Shown here: positions 8,516 through 18,507 of the stretch, one piece after another
How positions within the stretch are numbered: the stretch's first letter is position 1
Layout of the letters: each line of letters begins with the position of its first letter
Source of the DNA: an uncultured Granulosicoccus sp.
Lineage (GTDB): Bacteria; Pseudomonadota; Gammaproteobacteria; Granulosicoccales; Granulosicoccaceae
DNA length: 64,000 nt
Reading direction: 5' to 3'
NCBI GenBank assembly: GCA_937991945.1
Contig: CALKLO010000025.1
Location: 62,001-126,000 of the forward strand
Program-made: the position numbers and the translations under genes
Notes under the pieces: model-generated
Seen by the model: only the letters and a program-made list of their open reading frames with translations
What the model was told of the DNA's origin: nothing
Databases searched by the model: none

Positions 8516-9073
8516 TCAGTCGTGCATTGGACGTCGTGCTATTAATCTGGCGTCAGCTTTACCGTCGCTATCCGGTTCTGGCTCGTGATATTCCAGTATA
8601 TGTAGCCCCTTGAACAAGCTTAACAGCTCATTGGCGCAAAGCAGAAAATCAGGGTTGGATAATCCGTGTGTAAAGGTCTGGTAAAAAAGCACACCACCCG
8701 GCTTTAACGCCGCTTGTATCGCACCGCACAGCCCACGGTCCAAGAATTTCGAAACAACGATGACATCGAAACTGCTGGCACTGGGTGGTTTTTCCACAAC
8801 ATCGCGGACAGTGGCGTCAATCAATGATGCCGATTGCCGACTGTTGATTTCGGCTACGACCGTTTCGCTGATATCCCAAGCACTCACCGAGAAATTACGC
8901 GCCACTAGCCACTGCGCATTAGCTGCTCTTCCACACGCTAGATCCAGTGCGGTTAAATTCTCGCCCTTGGGTAGCCAGCGCTCGCCACGGCTTAACACGG
9001 CCGCAGGAGGTGGCAAAGGCTTGCCGGAATACGCGTAACGAGAGTTCCATTTACTGGCTATCTCATCGCTCAT
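8516..9073 (-). CDS. class I SAM-dependent methyltransferase (TehB-like)
   Basis: The 185-residue protein has LDLACGRAANAQWLVARN as SAM motif I, DISETVV as the acidic motif II, and FDVIVVSKFLDRGLCGAI then LKPGGVLFYQTFTHG as motifs III and IV. This fits the TehB-like group of small methyltransferases. It follows trkH by 10 bp and precedes the TPR gene by 14 bp. The substrate is not predictable; tellurite methylation should not be assumed. Confidence 0.8.
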   Translation of the reverse strand: MSDEIASKWNSRYAYSGKPLPPPAAVLSRGERWLPKGENLTALDLACGRAANAQWLVARNFSVSAWDISETVVAEINSRQSASLIDATVRDVVEKPPSASSFDVIVVSKFLDRGLCGAIQAALKPGGVLFYQTFTHGLSNPDFLLCANELLSLFKGLHILEYHEPEPDSDGKADARLIARRPMHD

Positions 9074-9083
9074 AGGCTGTCAC

Positions 9084-10550
9084 CTATTGACGCCAGAATG
9101 TGGGAGTAAACAGAATCAGCAACGTGAAAATTTCAAGTCGTCCAAACAACATGGCAATGCTCAGCACCGACAATGAAAAATCACCCAGACTGGAATAATT
9201 TGCCGCCACCATACCAAGACCAGGGCCTAAATTATTCAAACAGGCGACCACCGCTGAAAATGCAGACTCTTGATCAAGCCCTGCTGCCATCAGCAGCAAT
9301 AACATAATAGCTAACAGTGCTAGATAGCTTGCAAAGAACCCCCAAACCACATCGATCATGCGATTAGACATAGGTTGTTTATCAACCTTGACCTTTATCG
9401 TTGCATGAGGATGAAGCAGGCGTCGAATTTCGCGCTGCCCTTGTTTAAACAACAACAGCACACGAATCACTTTCATGCCGCCGCCTGTTGAACCGGTACA
9501 CCCACCTGCAAAACTTGCGAACAACAATAGAACTGGCAGGAAGCCCGGCCAATTAAAGTATTCCTCAGAGGTAAACCCTGTGGTGGTTCCGATGGAGACG
9601 ACATGAAATAGTCCGTCAACGAACGAGTCTTTCCATTCGGATGTACCACTGAGATACAAGTAACTACTGGTGATAATCGTCAAGGTCACAGCGATTAGAA
9701 TGTACGTTCTAAACTCTTCATCTCGCCAATAGTGCATGAGATTGATTTGGCGGGCAGCCGTAAAATGCAAGGCAAAGTTAACACCTGAGATAAGCATAAA
9801 CACGACAGCAATCATTTCTATCAGGGTACTGTCAAAGTATCCAATGCTGTTATCGTGGGTTGAAAAGCCGCCAATGGCCACTGTTGAGAAACTGTGCCCT
9901 ACTGCATCAAAGGCGCTCATGCCTGCAGCCCAGTAGGCTAACGCACAGGTCACTGTTAATCCTAAGTAGATATACCACAAGGCTTTCGCTGTTCCGGCTA
10001 TCCGCGGTGTCAGTTTGTCTTTGCTGATTCCAGGCGTTTCCGCGCGAAACAATTGTTGGCCACCAATACCGAGCATGGGCAAGACCGCGATGGCTAAAAC
10101 GATGATTCCCATTCCACCCAGCCACTGCATTTGCTGTCGGTAAAAAAGGATGGAGCGCGGAAGTAAATCTAGTCCCACAATGATTGTCGCACCAGTCGTC
10201 GTAAGGCCCGACATGGACTCAAAAATTGCACCTGCCACTGACATATCGAGAGGGGTATAGAAATAGAAAGGCAGACTACCGAATATACCTAGTACCGCCC
10301 AAAACAAAACAACGACTAAAAAGCCATCGCGTAATCTTAATTGTCCCACGTGATCTTTAACAGGTAGGAACAACAAAAGCCCCGTACCTATGGTGGATAT
10401 GAACGCACCTATAAACGGTGTAATCGCATTCCATTGATCACCAGATATCAGACCCACCATAAAAGGTGTGAACAGCGTAAAACTGAACAAGGTCAGCAGG
10501 ATCCCGACAACCCTCTGTACCACTTTTACCTGAATAGGAATCGCAGACAT
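9084..10550 (-). CDS. trkH: Trk system potassium uptake transmembrane protein
   Basis: The 488-residue inner-membrane protein is at full family length. Four pore-loop repeats carry the selectivity glycines: SGLTTTGATI, STVAIGGFSTHD, IGTTTGFTSEEY and CLNNLGPGLGMV. TrkH is the K+-translocating subunit gated by TrkA. The gene follows trkA by six bases, so both subunits should be made together. Confidence 0.96.
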   Translation of the reverse strand: MSAIPIQVKVVQRVVGILLTLFSFTLFTPFMVGLISGDQWNAITPFIGAFISTIGTGLLLFLPVKDHVGQLRLRDGFLVVVLFWAVLGIFGSLPFYFYTPLDMSVAGAIFESMSGLTTTGATIIVGLDLLPRSILFYRQQMQWLGGMGIIVLAIAVLPMLGIGGQQLFRAETPGISKDKLTPRIAGTAKALWYIYLGLTVTCALAYWAAGMSAFDAVGHSFSTVAIGGFSTHDNSIGYFDSTLIEMIAVVFMLISGVNFALHFTAARQINLMHYWRDEEFRTYILIAVTLTIITSSYLYLSGTSEWKDSFVDGLFHVVSIGTTTGFTSEEYFNWPGFLPVLLLFASFAGGCTGSTGGGMKVIRVLLLFKQGQREIRRLLHPHATIKVKVDKQPMSNRMIDVVWGFFASYLALLAIMLLLLMAAGLDQESAFSAVVACLNNLGPGLGMVAANYSSLGDFSLSVLSIAMLFGRLEIFTLLILFTPTFWRQ

Positions 10551-10556
10551 AATGGA

Positions 10557-11930
10557 TTAAACGAACGTTATTCCAACTTGGAATAATTTTTCCACGTCGG
10601 CTATTTGTTTTTTGTTGGTTATTAGCACGATTAGGTGATCCTCAGGTTCTATGACGAGATCATGGTGCGCAACCATAACTTCTTGCCCCCTTACCACGAC
10701 ACCAATGCTAGCGCTTGATGGCAATTTGATATCGCCTATGGCTCGTCCTACTAACACGGATGTATCTTGATCACCGTGGGCAATACCTTCGAGGGCTTCA
10801 GCCGAACCTCGTCGCAAAGAGTGCACAGCGACAACATCTCCTCGTCGGATCAAGGTCAGCAAAGCACCAATGGTAATTTGCTGTGGCGATATGGCCACAT
10901 CGATTATATCTCGCTCAACCAAGTCCACATAGGCCGGACGATTGATCAAGGACATAATTTTACGAGCGCCCATTCGTTTAGCCAACATAGCTGAAAGAAT
11001 GTTGGCTTCATCGTCGTTAGTGAGTGCGCAAAAAACATCCATTTCTTGAATGTTTTCATTGATGAGTATTTCTTGATTGGCGGCATCTCCATGCAGCACC
11101 ATAGCTGAGTGCAGAGTAGAGGCAAGTACGTCAGCCCGCTCCTCTTTTGCCTCAATGATTTTAACTTGGTACAGATTTTCCAGTTTGCGCGCTAACAACA
11201 AACCGATGTTACCGCCACCTGCAATCATGACTCGCTTGCACGGCATATCTTCATGATGGAACTGCTGCATAACCGTACCAGTGTAGGTACGAATACCCAT
11301 AAAGAACACGATGTCTTCTTCTAGTACCACCGTTGGGCCGTCCGGGATGATGACTTCTTCACCACGATAAATTGCCATGACGCGTGTTTCGATATCACCC
11401 AGTAGCCCGGTAAGATCAGATAATTTTCTACCGGCCATCGGTGCGCCTGCTTGCACCTCAACGCCCACTAAACGAACCCTACCGTGTGCAAAGTCAACTA
11501 CCTGAATTGCACCTGGATGTTCAATAATGCGCTGGACATGTTCTGTCACTAATTGCTCAGGACTGATGATGACGTCAATAGGAATATTGTCGTTATCAAA
11601 CAGATTTTTTTCCCGCATGTATTCCATGGATCGAATTCGCGCGATTTTCGCAGGCGTTCGAAACAAGGTGTAGGCAATCTGTATAGCGACGATATTGGTT
11701 TCGTCAGAATCCGTGGCCGCTATGATCATGTCGGCATCTTCCGCACCAGCTTTTCTCAGCACTTCAGGATAGGACGCTGGACCTTTGACTGTCCGCAAAT
11801 CAGAGTTATTTTCTAATTCTTCAAGTATCGCGCCGTTGGTATCGACCACCGTAACCTCGTTGTCTTCCAACACGAGACTACGCGCAACGGTCAGTCCAAC
11901 TTGGCCTGCGCCTAAAACAATGATTTTCAT
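10557..11930 (-). CDS. trkA: Trk system potassium transporter NAD-binding regulator
   Basis: The 457-residue protein is two tandem RCK units. Each has a Rossmann NAD(H) site (GAGQVG near residue 7 and GGGNIG near 237) followed by a TrkA_C ligand-binding domain. It binds TrkH on the cytoplasmic face and controls K+ flux. It follows ntrX by 54 bp. The ntrYX-trkAH order is conserved in several proteobacterial groups and suggests NtrYX may regulate it. Confidence 0.96.
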   Translation of the reverse strand: MKIIVLGAGQVGLTVARSLVLEDNEVTVVDTNGAILEELENNSDLRTVKGPASYPEVLRKAGAEDADMIIAATDSDETNIVAIQIAYTLFRTPAKIARIRSMEYMREKNLFDNDNIPIDVIISPEQLVTEHVQRIIEHPGAIQVVDFAHGRVRLVGVEVQAGAPMAGRKLSDLTGLLGDIETRVMAIYRGEEVIIPDGPTVVLEEDIVFFMGIRTYTGTVMQQFHHEDMPCKRVMIAGGGNIGLLLARKLENLYQVKIIEAKEERADVLASTLHSAMVLHGDAANQEILINENIQEMDVFCALTNDDEANILSAMLAKRMGARKIMSLINRPAYVDLVERDIIDVAISPQQITIGALLTLIRRGDVVAVHSLRRGSAEALEGIAHGDQDTSVLVGRAIGDIKLPSSASIGVVVRGQEVMVAHHDLVIEPEDHLIVLITNKKQIADVEKLFQVGITFV

Positions 11931-11984
11931 GTATTAAAAACCGACGAGCTAATCGTTGATAGCACTAAAGCCCAATGCGCTAGT

Positions 11985-13355
11985 TTATTCACGTGCTTTG
12001 TCCAAGTCTATGTCCAGACTGCGCAGCTTCCTATACAAATGCGTACGCTCCATTCCGACGTGCTTGGCAAGGTCGCCAATATTACCTTGAGATTCGGCTA
12101 GGCAACGTAACAAATATTGCCGTTCAAAGTCGGCCCTAGCCTCTCGAAGTGGCAAATCATGCCGCAGCGCAAGGGTCGTATCGTTGCTAGGAACAATACC
12201 GAGAACTCGATTGATTTCAGGCACTTCAATTTCAGCAGGACCGCCAAGCAACAAAATGCGTTGAACCAGATTTTTTAATTCCAGCAAATTACCGGGCCAC
12301 TCAAGATTTCTCAAACGGTTTTGAGCCGCCACACTAAAGTGCCGATAGGCTAAGCCTTCTTCTTCGACATGCCAGTCCACTAAGCCCTCTAGCAAGGCTG
12401 GGATGTCTTCTGGGTGTTCGCGTAAAGGTTTGATTGTGAGTGTCTCATTACTGAGCAATCTGGCAAGCGATGCATCTAGCATGCCTTGGTGCACGGCAAT
12501 CGAAAGCTCACTGCGAGACGATGCTACTAATCGACAACGAAAAGGCACTCGGGTTTGTCCACCTACACGCAAAAAACCTTGCTGTTCAATTGCTTGGCGT
12601 ACACATTGTTGGGCGCTTTGCGGCAACTGCTCGACATCGGTAAGAAACAGTGTCCCACCCGAAGCCGACTCAAGATAACCCTGACTGATTACGCCATTGT
12701 TTTCGTCACCGTACAATTCTTTATGCGCATTGACTGATGACAAGCTGTCACAGCGTAGCTGAATAAAACGGCCAGACAATTCAGGGTTCTTATCGTGGGC
12801 ATGTTGTGCAAAAAGCACGCGACCGCTACCCGACTCCCCAACGAGTAATAGGGAATCTGTACGGCTCGAGTGAGCCACTAACTGCTCGCGCAAGCTTTTA
12901 ATGTAATCGCTAACGCCAGCTACCAAGGGTAATCGTCGAGCCACAGGGGCGAGGGTTTTGGTTGCACCACCCTCACCGGCAGGCACATGCTCCGTCAGTG
13001 CCTTCTCAACTGTCAGTAGCAACTTAGCCAGTGACAGAGGCTTTTCGATAAAGTCCACGGCACCGTGCCGTGTCGCTTCGACGGCCGTCTCAACCGTACC
13101 GTGCCCTGATATCATAATGACAGGGAACTCAAGCACACCAGAGCTTTTCCACGTTTTCAGTAAGCTGACACCGTCCATGTCAGGCATCCAGATATCCAGC
13201 AACACCAAGTCAGGTTTACATTCGGAAACGTACGCTTGTGCAGCGGCAGCGGTATCCGCGGTGGATACCGCGTAGCCTTCGTCTTCTAGGATCTCTTGCA
13301 ACAAACCACGAATATCTGGCTCGTCATCGACAACTAAAATGGCGCGCTCACTCAT
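11985..13355 (-). CDS. ntrX: NtrX-type response regulator with degenerate AAA+ domain
   Basis: The 456-residue protein has a receiver domain with Asp54 in LVLLDIWMPDMDG and the KP motif. A central AAA+-like domain (about 147-385) and a Fis-type HTH (GNIGDLAKHVGMERTHLYRKLR) follow. The centre is not a normal sigma54 activator: the Walker A position reads GESGSGR (Lys replaced by Arg), the GAFTGA loop is missing from the segment after ELYG, and the Walker B position reads GGTLFLTDVEQ. It is therefore unlikely to hydrolyse ATP or remodel sigma54. The start overlaps ntrY by four bases. Confidence 0.88.
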   Translation of the reverse strand: MSERAILVVDDEPDIRGLLQEILEDEGYAVSTADTAAAAQAYVSECKPDLVLLDIWMPDMDGVSLLKTWKSSGVLEFPVIMISGHGTVETAVEATRHGAVDFIEKPLSLAKLLLTVEKALTEHVPAGEGGATKTLAPVARRLPLVAGVSDYIKSLREQLVAHSSRTDSLLLVGESGSGRVLFAQHAHDKNPELSGRFIQLRCDSLSSVNAHKELYGDENNGVISQGYLESASGGTLFLTDVEQLPQSAQQCVRQAIEQQGFLRVGGQTRVPFRCRLVASSRSELSIAVHQGMLDASLARLLSNETLTIKPLREHPEDIPALLEGLVDWHVEEEGLAYRHFSVAAQNRLRNLEWPGNLLELKNLVQRILLLGGPAEIEVPEINRVLGIVPSNDTTLALRHDLPLREARADFERQYLLRCLAESQGNIGDLAKHVGMERTHLYRKLRSLDIDLDKARE

Positions 13356-15568
13356 GCAGCATCTCCTCGAAGTTGCAATGTAGAAGGATAAGGCAAACTG
13401 ATGATCACAACCGCTCCTCCGTCAGGACGATTTTCAGCCCGTATTTTGCCATTGTGCTCTTCAACAATTTTTTTAACGATAGCCAAGCCTAAGCCTGTTC
13501 CCTTCGGTTTGGAAGTGACATAAGGTTCAAACAATCTGTCCATTAATTCCATAGGGAACCCAGGGCCGTTATCCTCAGCAACTACTTCAAGGACATTTTG
13601 TAGAGTACCTTTCTTAAAGTAGGTACTGATGTGGACAGTCTGAAGCATTTGCCCTTGCTGTGCTTCCAAAGAGTTTTTCACCAAATTATGTATGAGTTGG
13701 CGCATGCGAGGAACATCCACCGGAATCTTCGGTGCATTATGATCCAGCGTTAATTCGATTCGCACAGAACTATCTGGGTCTGTATACAACTCTGCAATGT
13801 CTTGCATCAGCGTGCTGATAGAGGTCTGTGTCAGCGTCAGATTGGGCGTGGACGCATATTCAGCGAACGCATTCACCATGGACTTGAGCGAATCTACTTG
13901 GTTTTCAATCGTATGCGTCAAACGATCAAGTAGATCAAGATCGTTGCCCTCGAGCTTATGACTAAACTTCTGACGAAGTCGCTCAGCAGAGAGTTGAATA
14001 GGGGTTAATGGGTTTTTAATTTCGTGAGCTAGGCGCCGTGCAACCTCGCTCCATGCGGCATCTCGTTGAGCGCTGATAATCGTTGTCATGTCATCAATAA
14101 CGATAACTCTACCTGTCAACCCACCCGCCGCATCGAGGAGCACAGTGCCACGACAAAACAAAAATCGTCGGCCACTTTGGTCAAACACTTCAATCTCAGC
14201 AGACCACTCTTGTATACCTGCAGCTTCAAGCGGCTGCGCTACTTGTTCACAAAACTGCGACACCACACTGTTGTCCTGCGCATCGTATCTTAGCGTTTGC
14301 CCTTGACGTTGTCGCAGCGCGCTACCCAATATGGTTACAGCTGCTGGATTACTGGTCAGGACTTGATCGTTTGCATCAAGCGTAATTACGCCTGATGATA
14401 TTTGCCCTAATACCGCTTGAAGCCGAGTACGCTCTCGCTCAACCTCTAGCTGACTTTGGTCTGCCTTTTGTCGACTCTGCTCAAGCTGCAACGTCATATA
14501 GTTAAACGATTGAACTAAAAACCCTAGCTCATCATTTTTGCTGCGCTTGTATATTCGCGTGGAATAATTGCCTTCCGCCACACTGCGCGTACCTTCGACC
14601 AGATCATGTATTGGCACCATCATGCGTCGTGCTGCATACAGAGCAAACCATACAGCCATCATGACCGATAACAACAACGCTAATGACAAGGTCAACATAG
14701 AGCTGAGCATGAGTGGTTGTCGTAAGAACACTAACTGCCGGTACTGCTGATAACTCGACTGAACACTCTCGGCTAAATCTGATGATCTGGATGCTATCGG
14801 GTACAACGCTTGTAGCACTGAATTCTCAACCGTTGCATCTTCTGAAAATACCGGTGTCACAACACGGATGTATAACTCCCCTCCCCCGATAGGATCGACA
14901 CCGACATAGGACAAACCTTGTTGCGCACGAGAGACTAAATCGTTCTCTGGACGATTTGGCTGCACAGATATGCTGTCAAATAATCCGGTAGATGCAACGA
15001 TTCTGTTGTTAGGCCCAATCAACGTCATCTCGGAGGCTTCGGTTTCTGCACTGAGCGTGTTTAACGCCATGACAGATACCGATTCACTCACACCCACAAG
15101 CTGCTGAGCCACGTTAATCGTGTCGCGTTGCAAGGTTCGCATTTGCAAACCTAACGACTCTCGACTCAACTCCAATGCATCGTCTAGCGCCTGCTCTATT
15201 TCCAAATCGAAGTAACTGTTGATATTGGCACGTAAGAACCGGATTGAAAAACCGTACACCAACGTGACTGGAACCAAGGCTAGCAACACCGACAAGATAA
15301 CCAGCTTAACCGTAAGACGAGAGCCGGCTATTCGTGCTCGAAACTCTCGCACCAATCGTAGACCATTGAGAATAATGAGAATGGCGATAAACGTTAATGC
15401 AAGTCCATTACCGAGCAACAACCAATGGTAATACTGCCCGAAGCGATCCAATTGCAAACCGATAGTGCCTAGAACATAAAGCGATGCAATAAGAACTAAA
15501 AACAACAGAGCCATGAAGATGGCACTGGTTAATGTTCGGTTTCTGAGCGCTGCTAGTTGACCAACCAC
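13352..15568 (-). CDS. ntrY: NtrY-type membrane sensor histidine kinase
   Basis: The 738-residue protein starts at GTG. Three N-terminal membrane helices (about 12-110) are followed by an extracytoplasmic region and a fourth helix near 295-315. HAMP (MVPIHDLVEGTRSVAEGNYSTRI), a PAS domain (about 385-500), HisKA with RRLAHEIKNPLTPIQ and HATPase with DNGPGFP and GTGLGLAIVKKIVEEHNG complete it. It is the cognate kinase of the adjacent NtrX. NtrYX systems act in nitrogen, redox or envelope control depending on species. It overlaps the DUF4390 gene by 16 bases. Confidence 0.9.
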   Translation of the reverse strand: MVGQLAALRNRTLTSAIFMALLFLVLIASLYVLGTIGLQLDRFGQYYHWLLLGNGLALTFIAILIILNGLRLVREFRARIAGSRLTVKLVILSVLLALVPVTLVYGFSIRFLRANINSYFDLEIEQALDDALELSRESLGLQMRTLQRDTINVAQQLVGVSESVSVMALNTLSAETEASEMTLIGPNNRIVASTGLFDSISVQPNRPENDLVSRAQQGLSYVGVDPIGGGELYIRVVTPVFSEDATVENSVLQALYPIASRSSDLAESVQSSYQQYRQLVFLRQPLMLSSMLTLSLALLLSVMMAVWFALYAARRMMVPIHDLVEGTRSVAEGNYSTRIYKRSKNDELGFLVQSFNYMTLQLEQSRQKADQSQLEVERERTRLQAVLGQISSGVITLDANDQVLTSNPAAVTILGSALRQRQGQTLRYDAQDNSVVSQFCEQVAQPLEAAGIQEWSAEIEVFDQSGRRFLFCRGTVLLDAAGGLTGRVIVIDDMTTIISAQRDAAWSEVARRLAHEIKNPLTPIQLSAERLRQKFSHKLEGNDLDLLDRLTHTIENQVDSLKSMVNAFAEYASTPNLTLTQTSISTLMQDIAELYTDPDSSVRIELTLDHNAPKIPVDVPRMRQLIHNLVKNSLEAQQGQMLQTVHISTYFKKGTLQNVLEVVAEDNGPGFPMELMDRLFEPYVTSKPKGTGLGLAIVKKIVEEHNGKIRAENRPDGGAVVIISLPYPSTLQLRGDAA

Positions 15569-16194
15569 AAGAGCTCCTTGCTAGCGAGTCGCCAGCTGCT
15601 TGTAATAACCGGTTGCAATGGCAAGGGCAATGATCGCGAATCTAGGCGAAAATCTAATGCGGCGAACACGTCGTCTTCACTCAGTTCGTCACTGAGTGAT
15701 TCATCCACTAAAAACGAGGTCGAATGATTGACCTCTAGTGGCAAACGTTGAATGTCTCCCAGACCTCGTAAGGCTGCAGACAACGATCGATAATTTTTAT
15801 TAGATTTAGTATCAAGCGACTTTACACGGTAGTGCCGGGTTAATTCGTAGTACGTCAGGCTGAAGCGGCGTTCTATCGTGTTGAGTTTTTTATCAAACCA
15901 ATACGCGGTTGGTTCAAAAAAACGCAGAGTAAGAACAAACACCAATGGCACGCCATTGTCTAGACCCGCTTTGATTGTTACCGGCAGGTCAATGTATGCC
16001 TTGGCATCCAGATATAAGCGCCCACGATCCTGAATCAGGCTGACATCGGCCACGCTAATGCTGCCGCCATTGCCATAGGCGTCTGATAAACCCCGAGCGG
16101 AGAGTCCTACCAAGACTAAGAAAACAACCAGTGTCAAAAGAGGCACTAACAGGACCGCCATGGCCCATCGCCGCTTTTCGACACTGGGATTCAC
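15553..16194 (-). CDS. DUF4390 domain protein
   Basis: The 213-residue protein has one N-terminal membrane helix (about 11-33) and a periplasmic beta-rich DUF4390 domain (IQDRGRLYLDAKAYIDLP to WRLASKELLW). DUF4390 genes recurrently sit between rsmB and ntrY in gammaproteobacteria, so a role in NtrY sensing is plausible but unproven. It starts at GTG within a GTGA overlap with the rsmB stop. Confidence 0.85.
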   Translation of the reverse strand: MNPSVEKRRWAMAVLLVPLLTLVVFLVLVGLSARGLSDAYGNGGSISVADVSLIQDRGRLYLDAKAYIDLPVTIKAGLDNGVPLVFVLTLRFFEPTAYWFDKKLNTIERRFSLTYYELTRHYRVKSLDTKSNKNYRSLSAALRGLGDIQRLPLEVNHSTSFLVDESLSDELSEDDVFAALDFRLDSRSLPLPLQPVITSSWRLASKELLWLVN

Positions 16195-17483
16195 CTTACG
16201 CCCTTCACGATAGGCGCATAGAAAAATCCATCCATGCCGTTATCACCCGGCAACAGTTGTTGCGTTTCAACCACCAAGGAGGCATCGGGAGTTCTCGCTA
16301 AAAACGCCTGTACTTGTTCTTCATTTTCTTTTTTCAATATAGAACAGGTTGCATACAACAACACACCCTGGTCAGACAGCGTACGCCACAACTCATCCAG
16401 TAGCTGTGCTTGTATTGCTACCAACGGTGCGATGTCTGTTGGTCGCCGCAGCAGCTTGATATCCGGGTGTCGACGAATAACACCGGTACCTGAGCAAGGC
16501 GCATCCAACAAAATCGCATCAAACGGCTTTTGATCCCACCAATCATCTAGCTGGCGTGCATCAGCTGCTTTGAGCACAACATCGTTGTCCAAATTGAGTC
16601 GAGTCAGAGTCTCTTGAACACGCGTCAAACGATCAGGGTCTTGATCAAGAGCCGTGACGTGCGTGAAATGTTTCAGCTCAAGAATATGTGCTGTTTTTCC
16701 TCCTGGCGCTGAACACGCATCGAGCAGTCGGCCTCCGGCTGGGATGTATTCCATCAATTTTTGTGCACACATTTGAGCAGCGCCGTCCTGCACACTGACA
16801 TCGCCCTCAGCAAATCCTGGCAGTTGATGCACTGGCGCTGGCTGCGTTAATTGCAACGCTTCAGGAGCACCTTCAACGACAACAGCTGCCATAGTCTGCT
16901 GCACTAAACGCTCTAGGTACGCCTCCGTGCTCTGGCGCTGCGTGTTAACGCGCAAAGTCATGGGACCCTGCGTGTTATTTTGCGCACAAATAGCCTGCCA
17001 CTGATCGGGCCAGTCTGCTTTGAACCGCTCTAGCAACCATTGCGGATGGTTATGACGCTGTGAATCGTTAAGCTGGGATTCGAGTTCTTCAACACGCCGT
17101 TGATAATTTCGTAAAACGGCATTAACCAACCCTTTAGCCCACGGTTTTTTCAATCGCTTGACTAACTTTACACATTCATCGACGGCTGCATGTTCAGCGG
17201 TTGATGTATGTCGAAGTTGAAGCACGCCCAACTGAAGTAACAAGTAAATATCTTGGTCTTTCTTTTTAAGCCGCTTGTCCATCAATTGATCGACTAGCCC
17301 TTCGAGCTCTGCCGAGTAACGCGCAAAACCATAGCACCATGCTTGTAGCTGTGATCGTTCAGACTCAGCGACTCTGGCTTGCGCAATCGGCAGCAATCGC
17401 GTTAGTGAGCCACCACGGGTTTGCAGTTCCAGCATCAGCTGAATACAAACTAGGCGAATATTTTCTGTGCCTTGTGCGTTCAT
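16191..17483 (-). CDS. rsmB: 16S rRNA m5C967 methyltransferase
   Basis: The 430-residue protein has an N-terminal NusB-like RNA-binding domain (about 1-150). The C-terminal RsmB/Nop2 catalytic domain shows LDACSAPGGKTAHIL as the SAM site, DAPCSGTGVIRRHPD with one catalytic cysteine and YATCSILKKENEEQV with the other. It methylates C5 of cytidine 967 in 16S rRNA. It begins one base after the fmt stop codon. Confidence 0.95.
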   Translation of the reverse strand: MNAQGTENIRLVCIQLMLELQTRGGSLTRLLPIAQARVAESERSQLQAWCYGFARYSAELEGLVDQLMDKRLKKKDQDIYLLLQLGVLQLRHTSTAEHAAVDECVKLVKRLKKPWAKGLVNAVLRNYQRRVEELESQLNDSQRHNHPQWLLERFKADWPDQWQAICAQNNTQGPMTLRVNTQRQSTEAYLERLVQQTMAAVVVEGAPEALQLTQPAPVHQLPGFAEGDVSVQDGAAQMCAQKLMEYIPAGGRLLDACSAPGGKTAHILELKHFTHVTALDQDPDRLTRVQETLTRLNLDNDVVLKAADARQLDDWWDQKPFDAILLDAPCSGTGVIRRHPDIKLLRRPTDIAPLVAIQAQLLDELWRTLSDQGVLLYATCSILKKENEEQVQAFLARTPDASLVVETQQLLPGDNGMDGFFYAPIVKGVR

Positions 17484-17484
17484 A

Positions 17485-18441
17485 TTATGAAAAGCGTTGC
17501 CCGATTAGTGAGTGAGCTTGAGAGAAGGCTGACGCCTCTTGAGCTTTTTTACCAGGCCACTGAAGCACCTGTAAATCGAGATAGCCATCACCGGTTTTAA
17601 CACGCACGGCGTCATTGAGCACAGCGACAATTGTTCCACTGGTGGCCGTATCGTCGTCGGTGGTTTGAGCATCGTTAACTCTTTGGCTTTGCCAGATTCT
17701 GACGCGTTGCTCGCACAACTGGCCCTCCGCAACAGGCCATGGATTAAACGCTCTTACACATCGATGCAATTGCTCCGATGTTTGGCTAAAATCTAAATGG
17801 GCTTCAGCTTTACTGAGTTTCTCTGCGTAAGTGATGCCCTCTTCCGGCTGCACCTGTGCGGCGAGTTCGCCCTTGCAACGCAACGGCAAGGTTTCGAGCA
17901 ATGCGCTAGCACCTAAGGCTGCAAGCTTGTCATGCAGCAAAGCCACCGTGTCATCGTCGCCAATCGGGAGGCTTTTACGCAGCAGTACATCGCCGGTATC
18001 CAAGCCCTTGTCCATTTGCATGATGCACACACCTGTTTCGGTGTCACCGGCAAGAATGGCCCTGTGAATAGGGGCAGCGCCCCGCCAGCGCGGCAGCAAG
18101 GAGCCATGGATATTTAGGCAGCCTAATGCGGGCAATTCTAGAACAGACGTCGGCAAAATCAGACCATAAGCCGCCACGACCAATACATCCGCATTCAAAC
18201 TAGCCACCTCAGCCACAGCCGCCTCGTCGCGCAAACTCAATGGCTGCAATACAGGCACACCGGCCTCTAAGGCGCGCATTTTGACAGCACTTGGCGTTAC
18301 TTTGCGTCCACGACCCGCAGGGCGATCAGGCTGGGTCAATACACCGACCACCTCATGATCACTGGCCAGTAACGCATCCAAAGCGACCGCTGCAAATTCT
18401 GGCGTGCCGGCAAACGCTATTTTCAACTGCTGGCAATTCAT
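17485..18441 (-). CDS. fmt: methionyl-tRNA formyltransferase
   Basis: The protein is 318 residues from ATG 18441; the open frame runs back to a TTG at 18504, but family proteins begin at KIAFAGTPEFA. The N-terminal formyltransferase domain contains LNIHGSLLPRWRGAAPI with the catalytic His and the GLDTGDVL Asp. A C-terminal OB-like domain follows. It formylates Met-tRNAfMet with 10-formyl-THF and is paired with def 66 bases upstream. Confidence 0.95.
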   Translation of the reverse strand: MNCQQLKIAFAGTPEFAAVALDALLASDHEVVGVLTQPDRPAGRGRKVTPSAVKMRALEAGVPVLQPLSLRDEAAVAEVASLNADVLVVAAYGLILPTSVLELPALGCLNIHGSLLPRWRGAAPIHRAILAGDTETGVCIMQMDKGLDTGDVLLRKSLPIGDDDTVALLHDKLAALGASALLETLPLRCKGELAAQVQPEEGITYAEKLSKAEAHLDFSQTSEQLHRCVRAFNPWPVAEGQLCEQRVRIWQSQRVNDAQTTDDDTATSGTIVAVLNDAVRVKTGDGYLDLQVLQWPGKKAQEASAFSQAHSLIGQRFS

Positions 18442-18507
18442 GGATACATGTGACTCATTTGTGTTGCGGATATCGTGTAGGGGCAATGGGCAATGGAGGC
18501 TCAACCG

